Source of the DNA: an uncultured Bacteroides sp.
GTDB taxonomy: Bacteria; Bacteroidota; Bacteroidia; Bacteroidales; Bacteroidaceae
Length of the DNA stretch: 64,000 nt
Direction: 5' to 3'
Assembly (NCBI GenBank): GCA_945833835.1
Contig: CAMAFR010000003.1
Span: 24,682-88,681, forward strand
The position numbers and the translations under genes were made by a program. A model generated the notes under the pieces. That model made no database searches and was not told where the DNA came from. It was given only the letters and a program-made list of their open reading frames with translations. Shown here piece by piece: positions 34,897 to 44,500 of the stretch. Position 1 is the first letter of the stretch; each line of letters starts with the position of its first letter.

Positions 34897-36570
34897 TCAT
34901 CTCTTCAGATTCGGATTCTTCTCCACTTCCGTATCCGGATACGGCAGATAGATGCTGTTGTCGCCGGCCCAAGTAGACTTGGTGACCGAAACACTTTCGG
35001 AAGCTTTGATACCCGGCACAATCTCCAGCGGGACATTGGCCACACGGTAGTCAAAGTTCTTCTTCAGCTCCTCCATACGGAACTCATCCGAGCGGCGGGT
35101 CACCATAGACACCCAGCAGCCGGCCACTTCCCATCCGTGTTCTTCGTAGGCTGCCTGTGCCAACTGCTCGGCACTCATGGCATCGATGCCTACCGTCGTG
35201 CCGTCCATATAGGTGAACTTGTCGGCATCCGCCGCATTCACCGCGCGGTTGTGTACCCGCTTCAGGCACGTCTTGGCCAGCGTGAGGTCGCCACCAGAGC
35301 GGGCGGCACTCTCGGCATACCACAACAGCACTTCCGAGTAGCGGATGACACGGTGACGATGACCGTTGGTCATCCCCCGGTAGTTACGCTCCAGGTAATT
35401 GTACGGCTGTGCCAGCTCATTGCCCTTTTCATCGGCATTGGTGGTGAAAATGCAGAACATCGGGTGATAGGCCTCCACAATCTTGTTGCCCTCGGCATCC
35501 AGTTCCCACCAGTCGACAATCTTATTCGGGTCAATCTTGCCGTCGGCATCCTCGAACGTGATCTTCGGCGCATAAATGGCATCCTTGCGCGGACCTTCGG
35601 GGAAATTCTTCCAGAACTTGATTTCGCCCCAAGCATCGCCCCAGCCACCGTCGCCGAGTCCTTCGAAACGGCAGCAGGAGGTCAGTTCGGAGTCATGGTC
35701 CCAGCTGCCGTTGTTCGGCGAGTTGTCAATGCCCAGCACAGTGGCCTTGTTATAGTTGTGCCCCATGGAGTAGACTTCGTTCCAGTTGCTTTCCAGGAAG
35801 AAGCCGTATTCGCCCTCCTTGTCGATGACTTCCTTGGCCTTGGCTGCCGCCAGCTTATAGTATTCCGTGCCTTTGTTCAGCGGATACCCTGCCATGGACA
35901 TATACACGGCGGACAAGGTAGACTGCACGGCCTGTCGGGTCACATAAGCGTCCACTCCGTCATGGTTGCGCGGTGCCTTGTCATATCCGGTGGGCAACAT
36001 CCCCTCGGCCTGTGTCAGATCATCCACAATGAGCTTGTACACCTCCTCTACCGAAGAGAGCTGTATGTCACTTTGGGCAAGCTCGTCGGTCGTCACCAAA
36101 GGCAGCGGCCCGAAGATACGCACCAGATAGTAATAGGCATAAGCCCGCCAGAAGCGTGCCTGCCCCATGGCAATGTTCAGCTCGGTGGCATTGACAGGCG
36201 TATCCCCCGCTCCGTTGACAATCTGGTTGCAAGCCTTTATCAGCGCATAATGGAGGTTCCAGGCATCCTTCGTACCCTTGTTGTTGTTGGTAGAGCTGAA
36301 GGCGTCCAGTTCGGCACACGCCTGCTTGTTCGAGCCCGGGTTGGCGGTGATGTCATCTCCCTGCCATTGCGGATACATCGGGTTGGTCCACGATTGTGTC
36401 TGGTTCACCTTCTCATAGACCGCATACACACTGGCGTCCAATGCCTCCTGCGAGTCGAAATACGTTTCGGGAGTCAGCTGGCCCTTCGGCTCCTCGGTCA
36501 GGAAGTCACTGCAAGCGGTGGCCACCACCGACGCCATCATCAAACTACCTAAGAATATCTTTGTTTTCAT
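34897..36570 (-). CDS. SusD/RagB family outer-membrane glycan-binding lipoprotein
   Basis: Surface lid of a SusCD transporter. The 557-residue product starts with a lipoprotein signal peptide (lipobox VATAC, Cys20), followed by the SusD N-terminal motif SDFLTEEPKGQLTPETYF, TPR-like helices (NLHYALIKACNQIVNG; QARFWRAYAYYYLVRIFGPLPLV) and the C-terminal SusD domain (MTNGHRHRVIRYSEVLLWYAE). It lies 25 nt downstream of susC in the same operon. By analogy it closes over the SusC barrel and binds the oligosaccharide; the specific glycan is not readable from sequence. Confidence 0.94.
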   Translation of the reverse strand: MKTKIFLGSLMMASVVATACSDFLTEEPKGQLTPETYFDSQEALDASVYAVYEKVNQTQSWTNPMYPQWQGDDITANPGSNKQACAELDAFSSTNNNKGTKDAWNLHYALIKACNQIVNGAGDTPVNATELNIAMGQARFWRAYAYYYLVRIFGPLPLVTTDELAQSDIQLSSVEEVYKLIVDDLTQAEGMLPTGYDKAPRNHDGVDAYVTRQAVQSTLSAVYMSMAGYPLNKGTEYYKLAAAKAKEVIDKEGEYGFFLESNWNEVYSMGHNYNKATVLGIDNSPNNGSWDHDSELTSCCRFEGLGDGGWGDAWGEIKFWKNFPEGPRKDAIYAPKITFEDADGKIDPNKIVDWWELDAEGNKIVEAYHPMFCIFTTNADEKGNELAQPYNYLERNYRGMTNGHRHRVIRYSEVLLWYAESAARSGGDLTLAKTCLKRVHNRAVNAADADKFTYMDGTTVGIDAMSAEQLAQAAYEEHGWEVAGCWVSMVTRRSDEFRMEELKKNFDYRVANVPLEIVPGIKASESVSVTKSTWAGDNSIYLPYPDTEVEKNPNLKR

Positions 36571-36595
36571 ATCAGTTCATTTTTAAGGTTTAAGA

Positions 36596-39500
36596 TTAGA
36601 AATTCATACGGACCCCCACGGTGATGGTACGCGGATTGGGATAGGCACCCATGTCCAGACCATTGTCGATGTCGACTCCGCTGGCGCTGAAAGAGGCTCC
36701 TGCCGGGTCAAACCCTTTGTATCCGGTGATGGTGAACAGGTTCTGGGCGGATACGGACAGACGGATATCGGCAAACTTCGTCATCTTGCGCGGGAACGTG
36801 TAAGCCACGCTGATGTTCTCGCAACGGAAATAGTCGGCGTTCTCCAACCATTTGCTGGAGTTGCCGTAGTTCTTGTTCTCCGCACCCGGTGTCGGCATGG
36901 TGGTCCCCACCTGGTCAAAATACTCCTTGTCGGTCACGAACATGGAGGCACCCACCATGGAGTTCATGGCAAAGCGGACCAGGTTGAGCCGCTGTGCCCC
37001 GAAGGCCGCATTGCAGAAGATGTTGAAGTCCCAGTTCTTATAGGTGATGGTGTTGTTCCATCCCAGCGTGAAGTCGGGATTGGAGCATCCCAGCACCTGC
37101 TTGTCGTCACCCGTAGGAGAGGTGGTGATGCTGCCGTCGGCCGCATAATAGGCATCGACGAACTGTCCCTGGCTGTTTTTCTGCACGCCGGCCCATTTGT
37201 ACCCGTAGAAGGTACCGATGGCTTCCCCTTCCTTGATGATGGTACACGGATCCACCGTACCGGGCGAAGGCGACGCCCCATACAGAATCGGGTCTTCGGC
37301 CGTCAGACGAGTCACCTCGTTCTTCAGGAAGCTGCCGTTGAAGGTGGTGGTCCACTGCAGGTCATCGTTCTGCAGCACCCGTGCCGAGAGGGTAAGGTCG
37401 AATCCCTTGTTGCTTACCTCGCCGGCGTTCACCCAATAACTGGCACCGCCCAGATAGTTGGGCGCTGTCTTGCGCAGCAATGCGTCAGAGGTCTTCTTGT
37501 TGAAGTAATCCACACTCAAGGTCAGCCGGTTGTCCCAGAAGCCGAGGTCGATGCCCAGATCCAGCTGCTTCACTTTTTCCCACGTCAGGTCGGGCGTGGC
37601 CAGCCCGTTGGCCCAGTAGCCGGTGTAGGTGGTGCCGGTACCCATGTTGAACGACGTGGCGTTCATCGTACCCAGGGTGGAATACGGCGTAATGTCCTGG
37701 TTGCCGATGACACCGTAGCTGGCACGGATCTTCAGCTCGCTCACCGTACGCTTCACGTTCTCGAAGAACTTTTCGTTCGAAACGGTCCAGGCGGCGGCGA
37801 TGGACGGGAAGTAGCCCCATTTCTTGTTGGTGAACCGCGAGCTGCCGTCGGCACGGAACGTACCGGTCAGCATATAGCGGTCGGCATAGTTATACATCAC
37901 CCGGGCCACCCCCGACAACATGGTCCATTTGCTGTAGGCGTTGCTCGCGTCGCGGGTCTTGGCGTTGCCCACATTCCAGTAGCCCACCGATTCCTTGGCC
38001 AGGTTGCGGCCGGTGATGCCCATGTTGCGGGTTTCCGACGAAGTGGCCTCCCACACACCGGTGGCCGTCAGCGAATGCTCGTTCCACTTGTGGAAGTAGG
38101 TCAGGTTGTTGGTGGTCTGCAACACCATCTTGTAGGCGTCGCTGTTGCTCATGGAGCTTTGGGTCATGACGTCGGTGCCGCTGAAGGTGTAGCCCTTGAA
38201 GTCTGAATAGTCGATACCGTTGGTCGTCGTAAACGTCAGGCCGTCGATAATGTTGAACTTCAGGTCCACATGCCCGGTCGCCACGCTGCGCTTGCGGTCA
38301 TTGTCCGTGCTGTGCAGCAAGCCGTAGGGATTGTGCTGGATATTGTTGTACGGGTCCTTGTTGTAGTCGCCGTTCTCTGTGTACATCTCCATGGTCGGCG
38401 AGTAGTTCAGGCCCACCCACAAGGGGTTCGACTGGTTCTGGTTGAACCCGATTCCCGAGCTGTTGGTCTGGCTCAGGTTCACGTCGGCGGTCAGTTCCAG
38501 CCACTTGTACAGTTTGGTATGCAGGTTGGCCTTGATGGAGTAGCGGGTGGACTCCGTGTCGGTGATGACACCGCGCTGGTTCATATAGTTGCCCGAGAAG
38601 TAGACCTGCGTGTCTTCATTGCCTTTCGACACGGCCAGCTTGTAGTTCTGCACGACTCCCGTCCGCAACAGCTGGTCCATCCAGTCAATGCCGGGGTTGG
38701 CACCGCTCAGGTAGTCCTTCATCACACTTTCGCTGATGCCCTTATAGTCTACCAGCGCCTGCGCATACTGGCGGGTGTCCATGGCCTCGGGCACATGGTA
38801 GGCGTTGGCGAAACCCAGCGAGGCATCCAGCGTGACCTGTGTCGCCCCAGCCTTTCCGGTCTTGGTCGTCACCAGCACGACACCGTTGGCACCCCGCGAA
38901 CCGTAGATGGCGGTAGACGAGGCGTCCTTCAGCACCTGCATACTCTGGATATCCTCCGGATTGATGCCTTCGAGCCCGGTTTCGCGGACAATGCCATCCA
39001 CCACATACAACGGGTCGTTCGACTTGCTGACAGAGCTGGTACCGCGCACACGTATCTTCATGTCACCGCCCGGCACGCCGCTGGACATGACCGACACGCC
39101 CGAGAGTCGTCCCTGCAGGGCATCCTCCACGCGGGTCACCGGCTGGTCGCGGAAACTCTTGTTGTCCATGACGGCCACCGAGCCGGCCAGGTCGGCCTTG
39201 CGCACGGCACCGTAACCAATCACCACAATCTCATCCAGTGCCTCGCTGTCTTCCTGCATCGTCACCGTGAGCTGTGTGCGCTGGCGTACGGGCATTTCCA
39301 CCGTCCTGTATCCGATATACGTGATGACCAGCGTGGCGTCTGCCGGGACCTGGATGGCGAAGCTGCCGTCCATGTCTGTCACCACCCCATTGTGTGAGGC
39401 GCCTTTCTGCACCACGTTCACCCCTACCAGCGGCTCTCCGTGTGCGTCTACTATTCTTCCCGTCACTTTACCATGCTGCTGCACGATGGCATAAGCCGAC

Positions 39501-39625
39501 GGAGTCACGTCATCAGCCGCTACTGCGTAGGATGCGCTCAGCCCCATAGCTGCCGCCAGCGGCACGGTCTTCATCAACCTCTTGCTCCAAAGAGAAAGTC
39601 TCGGTTTCATTTCTTTCTTTTCCAT
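36596..39625 (-). CDS. SusC/RagA family TonB-dependent outer-membrane transporter
   Basis: TonB-driven oligosaccharide importer of 1009 residues: signal peptide, carboxypeptidase-regulatory-like domain (VTGRIVDAHGEPLVGVNV, about residues 52-130), TonB box region DEIVVIGYGAVRKADLAGSV, plug domain (PLYVVDGIV, INPEDIQSMQVLKDASS, AIYGSRGANGVVLVTTK) and the barrel ending in aromatic Phe (ITVGVRMNF). It is co-transcribed with susD. No STN anti-sigma-interacting domain is seen before the CarboxypepD domain, which fits HTCS rather than ECF-sigma control. Upstream is a promoter with tandem repeats shared with the sulfatase promoter. Confidence 0.95.
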   Translation of the reverse strand: MEKKEMKPRLSLWSKRLMKTVPLAAAMGLSASYAVAADDVTPSAYAIVQQHGKVTGRIVDAHGEPLVGVNVVQKGASHNGVVTDMDGSFAIQVPADATLVITYIGYRTVEMPVRQRTQLTVTMQEDSEALDEIVVIGYGAVRKADLAGSVAVMDNKSFRDQPVTRVEDALQGRLSGVSVMSSGVPGGDMKIRVRGTSSVSKSNDPLYVVDGIVRETGLEGINPEDIQSMQVLKDASSTAIYGSRGANGVVLVTTKTGKAGATQVTLDASLGFANAYHVPEAMDTRQYAQALVDYKGISESVMKDYLSGANPGIDWMDQLLRTGVVQNYKLAVSKGNEDTQVYFSGNYMNQRGVITDTESTRYSIKANLHTKLYKWLELTADVNLSQTNSSGIGFNQNQSNPLWVGLNYSPTMEMYTENGDYNKDPYNNIQHNPYGLLHSTDNDRKRSVATGHVDLKFNIIDGLTFTTTNGIDYSDFKGYTFSGTDVMTQSSMSNSDAYKMVLQTTNNLTYFHKWNEHSLTATGVWEATSSETRNMGITGRNLAKESVGYWNVGNAKTRDASNAYSKWTMLSGVARVMYNYADRYMLTGTFRADGSSRFTNKKWGYFPSIAAAWTVSNEKFFENVKRTVSELKIRASYGVIGNQDITPYSTLGTMNATSFNMGTGTTYTGYWANGLATPDLTWEKVKQLDLGIDLGFWDNRLTLSVDYFNKKTSDALLRKTAPNYLGGASYWVNAGEVSNKGFDLTLSARVLQNDDLQWTTTFNGSFLKNEVTRLTAEDPILYGASPSPGTVDPCTIIKEGEAIGTFYGYKWAGVQKNSQGQFVDAYYAADGSITTSPTGDDKQVLGCSNPDFTLGWNNTITYKNWDFNIFCNAAFGAQRLNLVRFAMNSMVGASMFVTDKEYFDQVGTTMPTPGAENKNYGNSSKWLENADYFRCENISVAYTFPRKMTKFADIRLSVSAQNLFTITGYKGFDPAGASFSASGVDIDNGLDMGAYPNPRTITVGVRMNF

Positions 39626-39707
39626 AAGGTATCAAATTTCGTTAAACAATTTAGGTTGCTCCATTTATCTCAGTGGTATAGCTCTTGTTTCTTCGCTGCT
39701 ACAAGAG

Positions 39708-39715
39708 CAAAAGTA
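39708..39715 (-). promoter_or_regulatory. -7 box of the susC-susD promoter
   Basis: Minus-strand TACTTTTG. No consensus -33 at 19-21 bp, as expected for an activated promoter; the tandem repeats at 39737-39778 begin 22 bp upstream. Confidence 0.72.
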
Positions 39716-39736
39716 GACAGATTTGAGGATAGAATC

Positions 39737-39778
39737 GTTTCAAAAATCACTATTTCATTTTCAAAATCCGCTAAAAAA
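39737..39778 (-). promoter_or_regulatory. candidate HTCS operator, two direct repeats, susC promoter
   Basis: Plus-strand reading: copy 1 GTTTCAAAAATCACTATTT (39737-39755) and copy 2 TTTTCAAAATCCGCTA (39758-39773), with cores 21 bp apart. The same motif pair with the same spacing and the same distance to the -7 box occurs before the sulfatase gene. Direct repeats about two helical turns apart suit the AraC-type domain of an HTCS dimer. Confidence 0.68.
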
Positions 39779-39782
39779 GCGT

Positions 39783-41360
39783 CTATTCCTTGTCCCGCTG
39801 GGAAGAAAACCGTACAGGGTCGTCATATTGTTCCTGCAGCCGGACGAGTTCTTTCTTCAAGGTGTCTGTAATGCCCTGTGTGCCGGGCTTGCCATAGAGG
39901 TTGTGCATCTCAGAGGCATCGCTGTGCAGGTCGTACAATTCCCATTGGTCAATGTCGTTGTAGAAGTGAATCAGCTTGTAGTCGGGCGTCCGGACACCGT
40001 AATGCCGTTTCACGCTGTGCTCGGCCGGGTATTCGTAGAAATGATAATATAAAGAGGTACGCCAGTCGGCGGGATGCTCTCCGCGGAGCAGAGGCAGCAA
40101 CGATTTTCCGTGGATGTCTTGGGGGACCGGCACACCGGCCAGTTCGAGGAACGTGGGGGCATAGTCGATGTTCTGCACCAGCTCGGTGATGTCTCCCCGG
40201 CGGTCGAAGCCCTCGGGCAACGCCATGATGAGCGGCGTACGCATGGATTCCTCGTACATGAACCGCTTGTCGAACCAGCCGTGTTCGCCCATGTAGAAGC
40301 CCTGGTCGGAGGTATAGACCACCAGCGTGTTCTTGGACAATCCTTTCGCCTCCAGGTAGTCGAGCACCCGTCCCACATTGTCATCCAGTGCCTTCACGGT
40401 CTTCATATAGTCGCGCATATACCGCTGGAACTTCCATTCGGCCAGCTCCTTGCCTTCGGGCCGGTGGGCATAGAACTCGTCGATGATGGGCTGGTAAAAG
40501 CGGTTCCATGCCTCCAGCTGGCTGCGGTCCATGCGTGCCAACATGCCCTCCAGATTCGGGCGCAGGCGCGAGTCCTCGCCCGGACGCATCATCTTCAGGT
40601 CATAGATGAGGTCCATGTCCTTGGCCACGCTCATCTCCTGCGCCGCGGCGGCCGGACGTCCCTCATAGTCATCAAAGAAATTGTCGGGCAGGGGGAACCG
40701 CTTGTCTTCATAGAGGGCCAGATGGCAGGTGTCGGCCATCCAGTTGCGGTGAATCGCCTTGTGATGGATCATCAGGCAGAAGGGTTTCCGCTCGTCACGC
40801 TTGTTCTCTAACCAGTTGAGTGCCTCGTCGGTAATGATGTTGGTGATATAGCCCCGCTTGCGGATGGTGTCGTTGGACTGTAGGATGAAGTCGGGGTTGT
40901 AGTAGTCGCCCTGTCCCGGCACAATCTGCCAATAGTCGAAGCCCGACGGCAGACTCTCCAAGTGCCATTTGCCCACCACGGCGGTCTGATAACCGGCCTG
41001 CCGCAACAGCTTCGGGAAGGTCTGCTGGGCACTGTCGAAGACACAGGTGGTATTGTCATAGAACTTGTTGGCGCAGCTGTGCTTGCCGGTCAGCATACAC
41101 GCCCGGCTGGGACCGCTCAGCGAATTGGCCACAAAACTTTGGGTAAAGCGCACGCCGGCGGCGGCGATACGGTCCAGATTGGGGGTCTCGATATACCGCT
41201 GGTCATAACAGCTCATCATCTGTGCGGTATGGTCATCCGTCATGATATACACAATGTTCAACGGTTGCCGCTGGCCGGCTGTCCGGCTTCCGGTACAGGC
41301 AGACAAGGCCGCTCCCATAACGGCCAGCCCCACCGGCAAGAAAAAGGTCTTCTGTTTCAT
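39783..41360 (-). CDS. sulfatase, S1 family, serine-type (N-acetylglucosamine-6-sulfatase-like)
   Basis: Secreted 525-residue sulfatase with a lipoprotein signal peptide (lipobox LSAC, Cys22). Metal ligands D42/D43 sit in IMTDDHTAQ. The active-site motif is S82-G-P-S-R in NSLSGPSRACMLTGK: a serine-type formylglycine precursor needing an anaerobic sulfatase-maturating enzyme (anSME), which is not encoded in the window. Blocks such as VVGKWHLESLPSGFDYW and YTSDQGFYMGEHGWFDKR resemble Bacteroides sulfatases assigned to subfamily S1_11 (GlcNAc-6-O-sulfatases acting on mucin or heparin-type chains); this subfamily call is from memory and tentative. It is the first gene of the minus-strand locus, 157 nt before susC. 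Confidence 0.88.
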   Translation of the reverse strand: MKQKTFFLPVGLAVMGAALSACTGSRTAGQRQPLNIVYIMTDDHTAQMMSCYDQRYIETPNLDRIAAAGVRFTQSFVANSLSGPSRACMLTGKHSCANKFYDNTTCVFDSAQQTFPKLLRQAGYQTAVVGKWHLESLPSGFDYWQIVPGQGDYYNPDFILQSNDTIRKRGYITNIITDEALNWLENKRDERKPFCLMIHHKAIHRNWMADTCHLALYEDKRFPLPDNFFDDYEGRPAAAAQEMSVAKDMDLIYDLKMMRPGEDSRLRPNLEGMLARMDRSQLEAWNRFYQPIIDEFYAHRPEGKELAEWKFQRYMRDYMKTVKALDDNVGRVLDYLEAKGLSKNTLVVYTSDQGFYMGEHGWFDKRFMYEESMRTPLIMALPEGFDRRGDITELVQNIDYAPTFLELAGVPVPQDIHGKSLLPLLRGEHPADWRTSLYYHFYEYPAEHSVKRHYGVRTPDYKLIHFYNDIDQWELYDLHSDASEMHNLYGKPGTQGITDTLKKELVRLQEQYDDPVRFSSQRDKE

Positions 41361-41401
41361 AGTATCGTTACTTTAAATGATGTGATTCCTCTATAATAAT
41401 G

Positions 41402-41409
41402 CAAAGATA
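41402..41409 (-). promoter_or_regulatory. -7 box of the sulfatase promoter
   Basis: Minus-strand TATCTTTG, 41 bp before the sulfatase ATG. There is no consensus -33 at normal spacing; tandem repeats start 20 bp upstream. Confidence 0.72.
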
Positions 41410-41429
41410 ACAGAATATGGGAGTGGTCA

Positions 41430-41471
41430 TTTACAAAAACAGCTATCAGATTTTCAAAAATCGCTATCTGT
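41430..41471 (-). promoter_or_regulatory. candidate HTCS operator, two direct repeats, sulfatase/HTCS intergenic
   Basis: Plus-strand reading: TTTACAAAAACAGCTATC (41430-41447) and TTTTCAAAAATCGCTATC (41451-41468), 21 bp apart, 16 of 21 positions identical between full copies. Same motif and geometry as in the susC promoter. The site could also affect the divergent HTCS promoter (41528-41535), about 57 bp away. Confidence 0.7.
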
Positions 41472-41527
41472 CCCACCCGCCCCACTAAAAAAGTCCGTAA
41501 AATACCTGTTGGTTTCGACGAAATCAT

Positions 41528-41535
41528 TATCTTTG
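41528..41535 (+). promoter_or_regulatory. -7 box of the HTCS-sialidase operon
   Basis: TATCTTTG matches TAnnTTTG and lies 27 bp before the ATG at 41563. TTG at 41509-41511 gives a short 16-bp spacer. Confidence 0.68.
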
Positions 41536-41562
41536 GTGCGAGAAACCTTAGCTTTGACCTGC

Positions 41563-44500
41563 ATGAAAAAGACCGGCATCCTATTCTGGCTGCTCTGCCT
41601 GCTGGGCTGTCTGCTGCCGACAGCCCCCCTGTACGCCACCCACTACTACTTCCGGCAAATCTCCTTAGAGGCCGGCAACGGCCTGCTATCCACCCTGAAA
41701 TGCATTTATGCAGACAGCCAAGGATATGTCTGGATGGGGACACAATCGGGACTGGGGCGGTTCAACGGACACGAGCTCAAGCGCATCCTGCACAGGGACA
41801 ACGACGACACCAGCCTGCCCGGCAACACCGTCTACCAGGTGATGGAGGACGGCAGGCAACAACTGTGGGTGCTGACGGGCAACGGCGTGGCCCATTATGA
41901 CTACCACCACAACACCTTCACCACCCTGACCCATGACAACGGCGAAAAGGTGGTGGCCTACTCGGCCTGCTGCTGGAAAGACGGCCTGCTGCTGGGGGGC
42001 GACAACGAGGTGTATTATTACGACCAGAGCGACGGCAGCGTGCGGCGCATCTGCCAAATCGCCACCGACGAACAGTTCGAGCTGCTCGGCCTGGCCCTGA
42101 CAGACGACCACACCCTGCTGTGCCGCAGCCGTTGGCAAGGCATCTGGCGGGTGAACCTGCACAACGGCGACTACCGGCGGGACTCGTTCGGGTGCGGCAA
42201 CGAGTTCACCGATATGCTGGTCGACGAGCACCACCGCATCTGGCTGGCGCCCTACAACCAGGGCGTGAAGTGCTTCTCGGCCTCCGGCACCCAGCTGGCC
42301 GACTACACGACGGAGAATTCCGGCCTGAGCAATGACATCGCCTTGTGCCTGGCCCTGCGTGGCAACGAACTCTGGATAGGCACCGACGGAGGAGGCATCA
42401 ACATCCTCGACCGGCAGACGCACCGCTTCAGGCATCTGACGCATACCCCGGGTGACAAGACCTATTCACTCCCCACCAACAGCATCAACTGCCTGCACAA
42501 CGACCGCAACGACCAGCTGTGGATAGGCGGCGTGTACAACGGGCTCATCAGCATGCGCCAGGTGAACATGACCACCTATACCGACCTCCTGTCGGGATTC
42601 AACAGAGGCGTGAGCCATAACATCGTGCTGAGCCTGTACGAGCAGGACGGCTATCTCTGGATTGGGACCGACGGCGGCGGGGTGAACCGCTTCGACATGC
42701 AGACAGAGACCTTCACCTACTATGCCCCGACCGCCGAGCTGAAGGTGGCCTCCATCTGCGGCTTCACGCCCGGCCAACTGCTGATCTCGACATTCGCACA
42801 AGGACTGTTTGTCTTCGACACCCGCAGCGGACGCCTCACCCCCTTCACCATCATCAACGACAAGACCAACGCCCGGCTCTGCCGTCACGGCAATATCGTG
42901 AACGTCTACCGCAATTCGCCCCACACGGTTCTGCTGCTGGCCGACCACGTCTACCTCTACGACCTCCGCCGCCACACCTTCGAGACCGCCACCGAAGACC
43001 ATCGCTGCAAGATCTACCTCGGCAGCCTGAAATCCATCGGCCACGACGCGAACAGCACCTACCTCTACGACCTCAAGCACATCTATGAGCTGGACCACCA
43101 CAGCCGGCACCTGCGGCTGCTCTTCGCCTGCAACCGGGAGATGAACCTCAACACCGTGGACCGCGACCGGCAAGGCAACTTCTGGATGGGGACCAACCGG
43201 GGCCTCAACAAGTTCGACCCCGAAAAGGGGGAAATCACGCCCATCCCCACACGGCTCCTTTCTGAAATCACCAGCATGATCTTCGACCCGTCGGGCAAAC
43301 TGTGGATAGGGGCCGACAACTCCCTGCTGTCCTACGAGCCGGCGGCCCGGCAATTCGTCATCTACGACCAGTCGGACGGCACACAGCCCAACGAATACCT
43401 GCCCCAGGCCCGCCTGCTGCACGGCGACAAGATTTATCTGGGCGGCGTGAAGGGGCTGCTGCACATCGACACCGGCGACATCATCAACGAGACCGACATC
43501 CCCGACCTGCAACTGTCTGACCTCATCGTCAACGGCGAGTCGAGGGGCCGGCTGTCCGACGAAGACCTGGGCCGCCTGTCCCTGCCCTACAAAAGCAACC
43601 TCACCCTGATGTTCATGGCCAAAGAGAAGGACATCTTCCGCAAACGCTACTACCGGTACCGCATCCGCGAGCTGGGCAATGCCTATACCGAACTGCCTAC
43701 CCCCGAAATCAGCCTGACGGGACTCCAGCCGGGCACCTACCACGTGCTGGCCTCGTGCACGCTGCGCGACGGCAGCTGGACGGAAGAGCAGCGCATTGCC
43801 GTACTGAGGGTGCTGCCGCCCTGGTACCGCTCCACCTGGTTCATCAGCGGCTGTCTGATTCTGGTGCCGCTCGCCATAGCCTGCCTGGTGCTGCGCGCCC
43901 TGCGGCGGAAAGAGGAGAAACTGGCCCGGGCCCTGCAGCGGCACGAACAGCAGGTCAACGAAGACAAGGTGCGCTTCCTCATCAACATCAGCCACGAGCT
44001 GCGCACCCCGCTCACCCTGATCTACGCCCCTCTCAAACGCATCCTGCAACAGATGCCTGCCGAGGCGGCCCTGTACCCGCCGCTGAAAAGCATCTTCCGG
44101 CAGACGCAGCGCATGACGAACCTCATCAACATGGTGCTCGACCTGCGGAAAATGGAAGTGGGCCACATCCAGCTCCACTTCGAGCCGCATCCGCTGAACG
44201 AATGGCTGCAGGCAGTGGCCCAAGACTTCATCACCGCCGGCAAAGAGCGGCACGTCGGCATCCGCTTCCAGCTCGACCCTGCCGTGGGCACCGTCTGCCT
44301 GGACCGGGAGAAATGCGAGATTATCCTCACCAACCTGCTCATCAACGCCTTGAAGCATAGCCCTGAACATACGGTCATCACCCTCGGCAGCGAACTGCTT
44401 CCCGACGGCGGGCGGGTGCGTATCTCCATCGCCGACGAAGGAAGCGGCTTAGGAGACACCGACCCCGACCGGCTGTTCACCCGCTTTTACCAAGGAGAGA

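Noticed and set aside
34855..36552. Long plus-strand open frame (565 residues) opposite SusD
   Set aside because: Shadow frame caused by high GC at third codon positions; it has no recognisable domain and SusD is unmistakable. The same reasoning removes frames at 38270-39397, 42466-44370 (minus), 27025-28770 (minus) and 55805-57457.
41509..41562. Earlier start of the second HTCS
   Set aside because: It would start upstream of the TATCTTTG -7 box, and the signal peptide begins at 41563.
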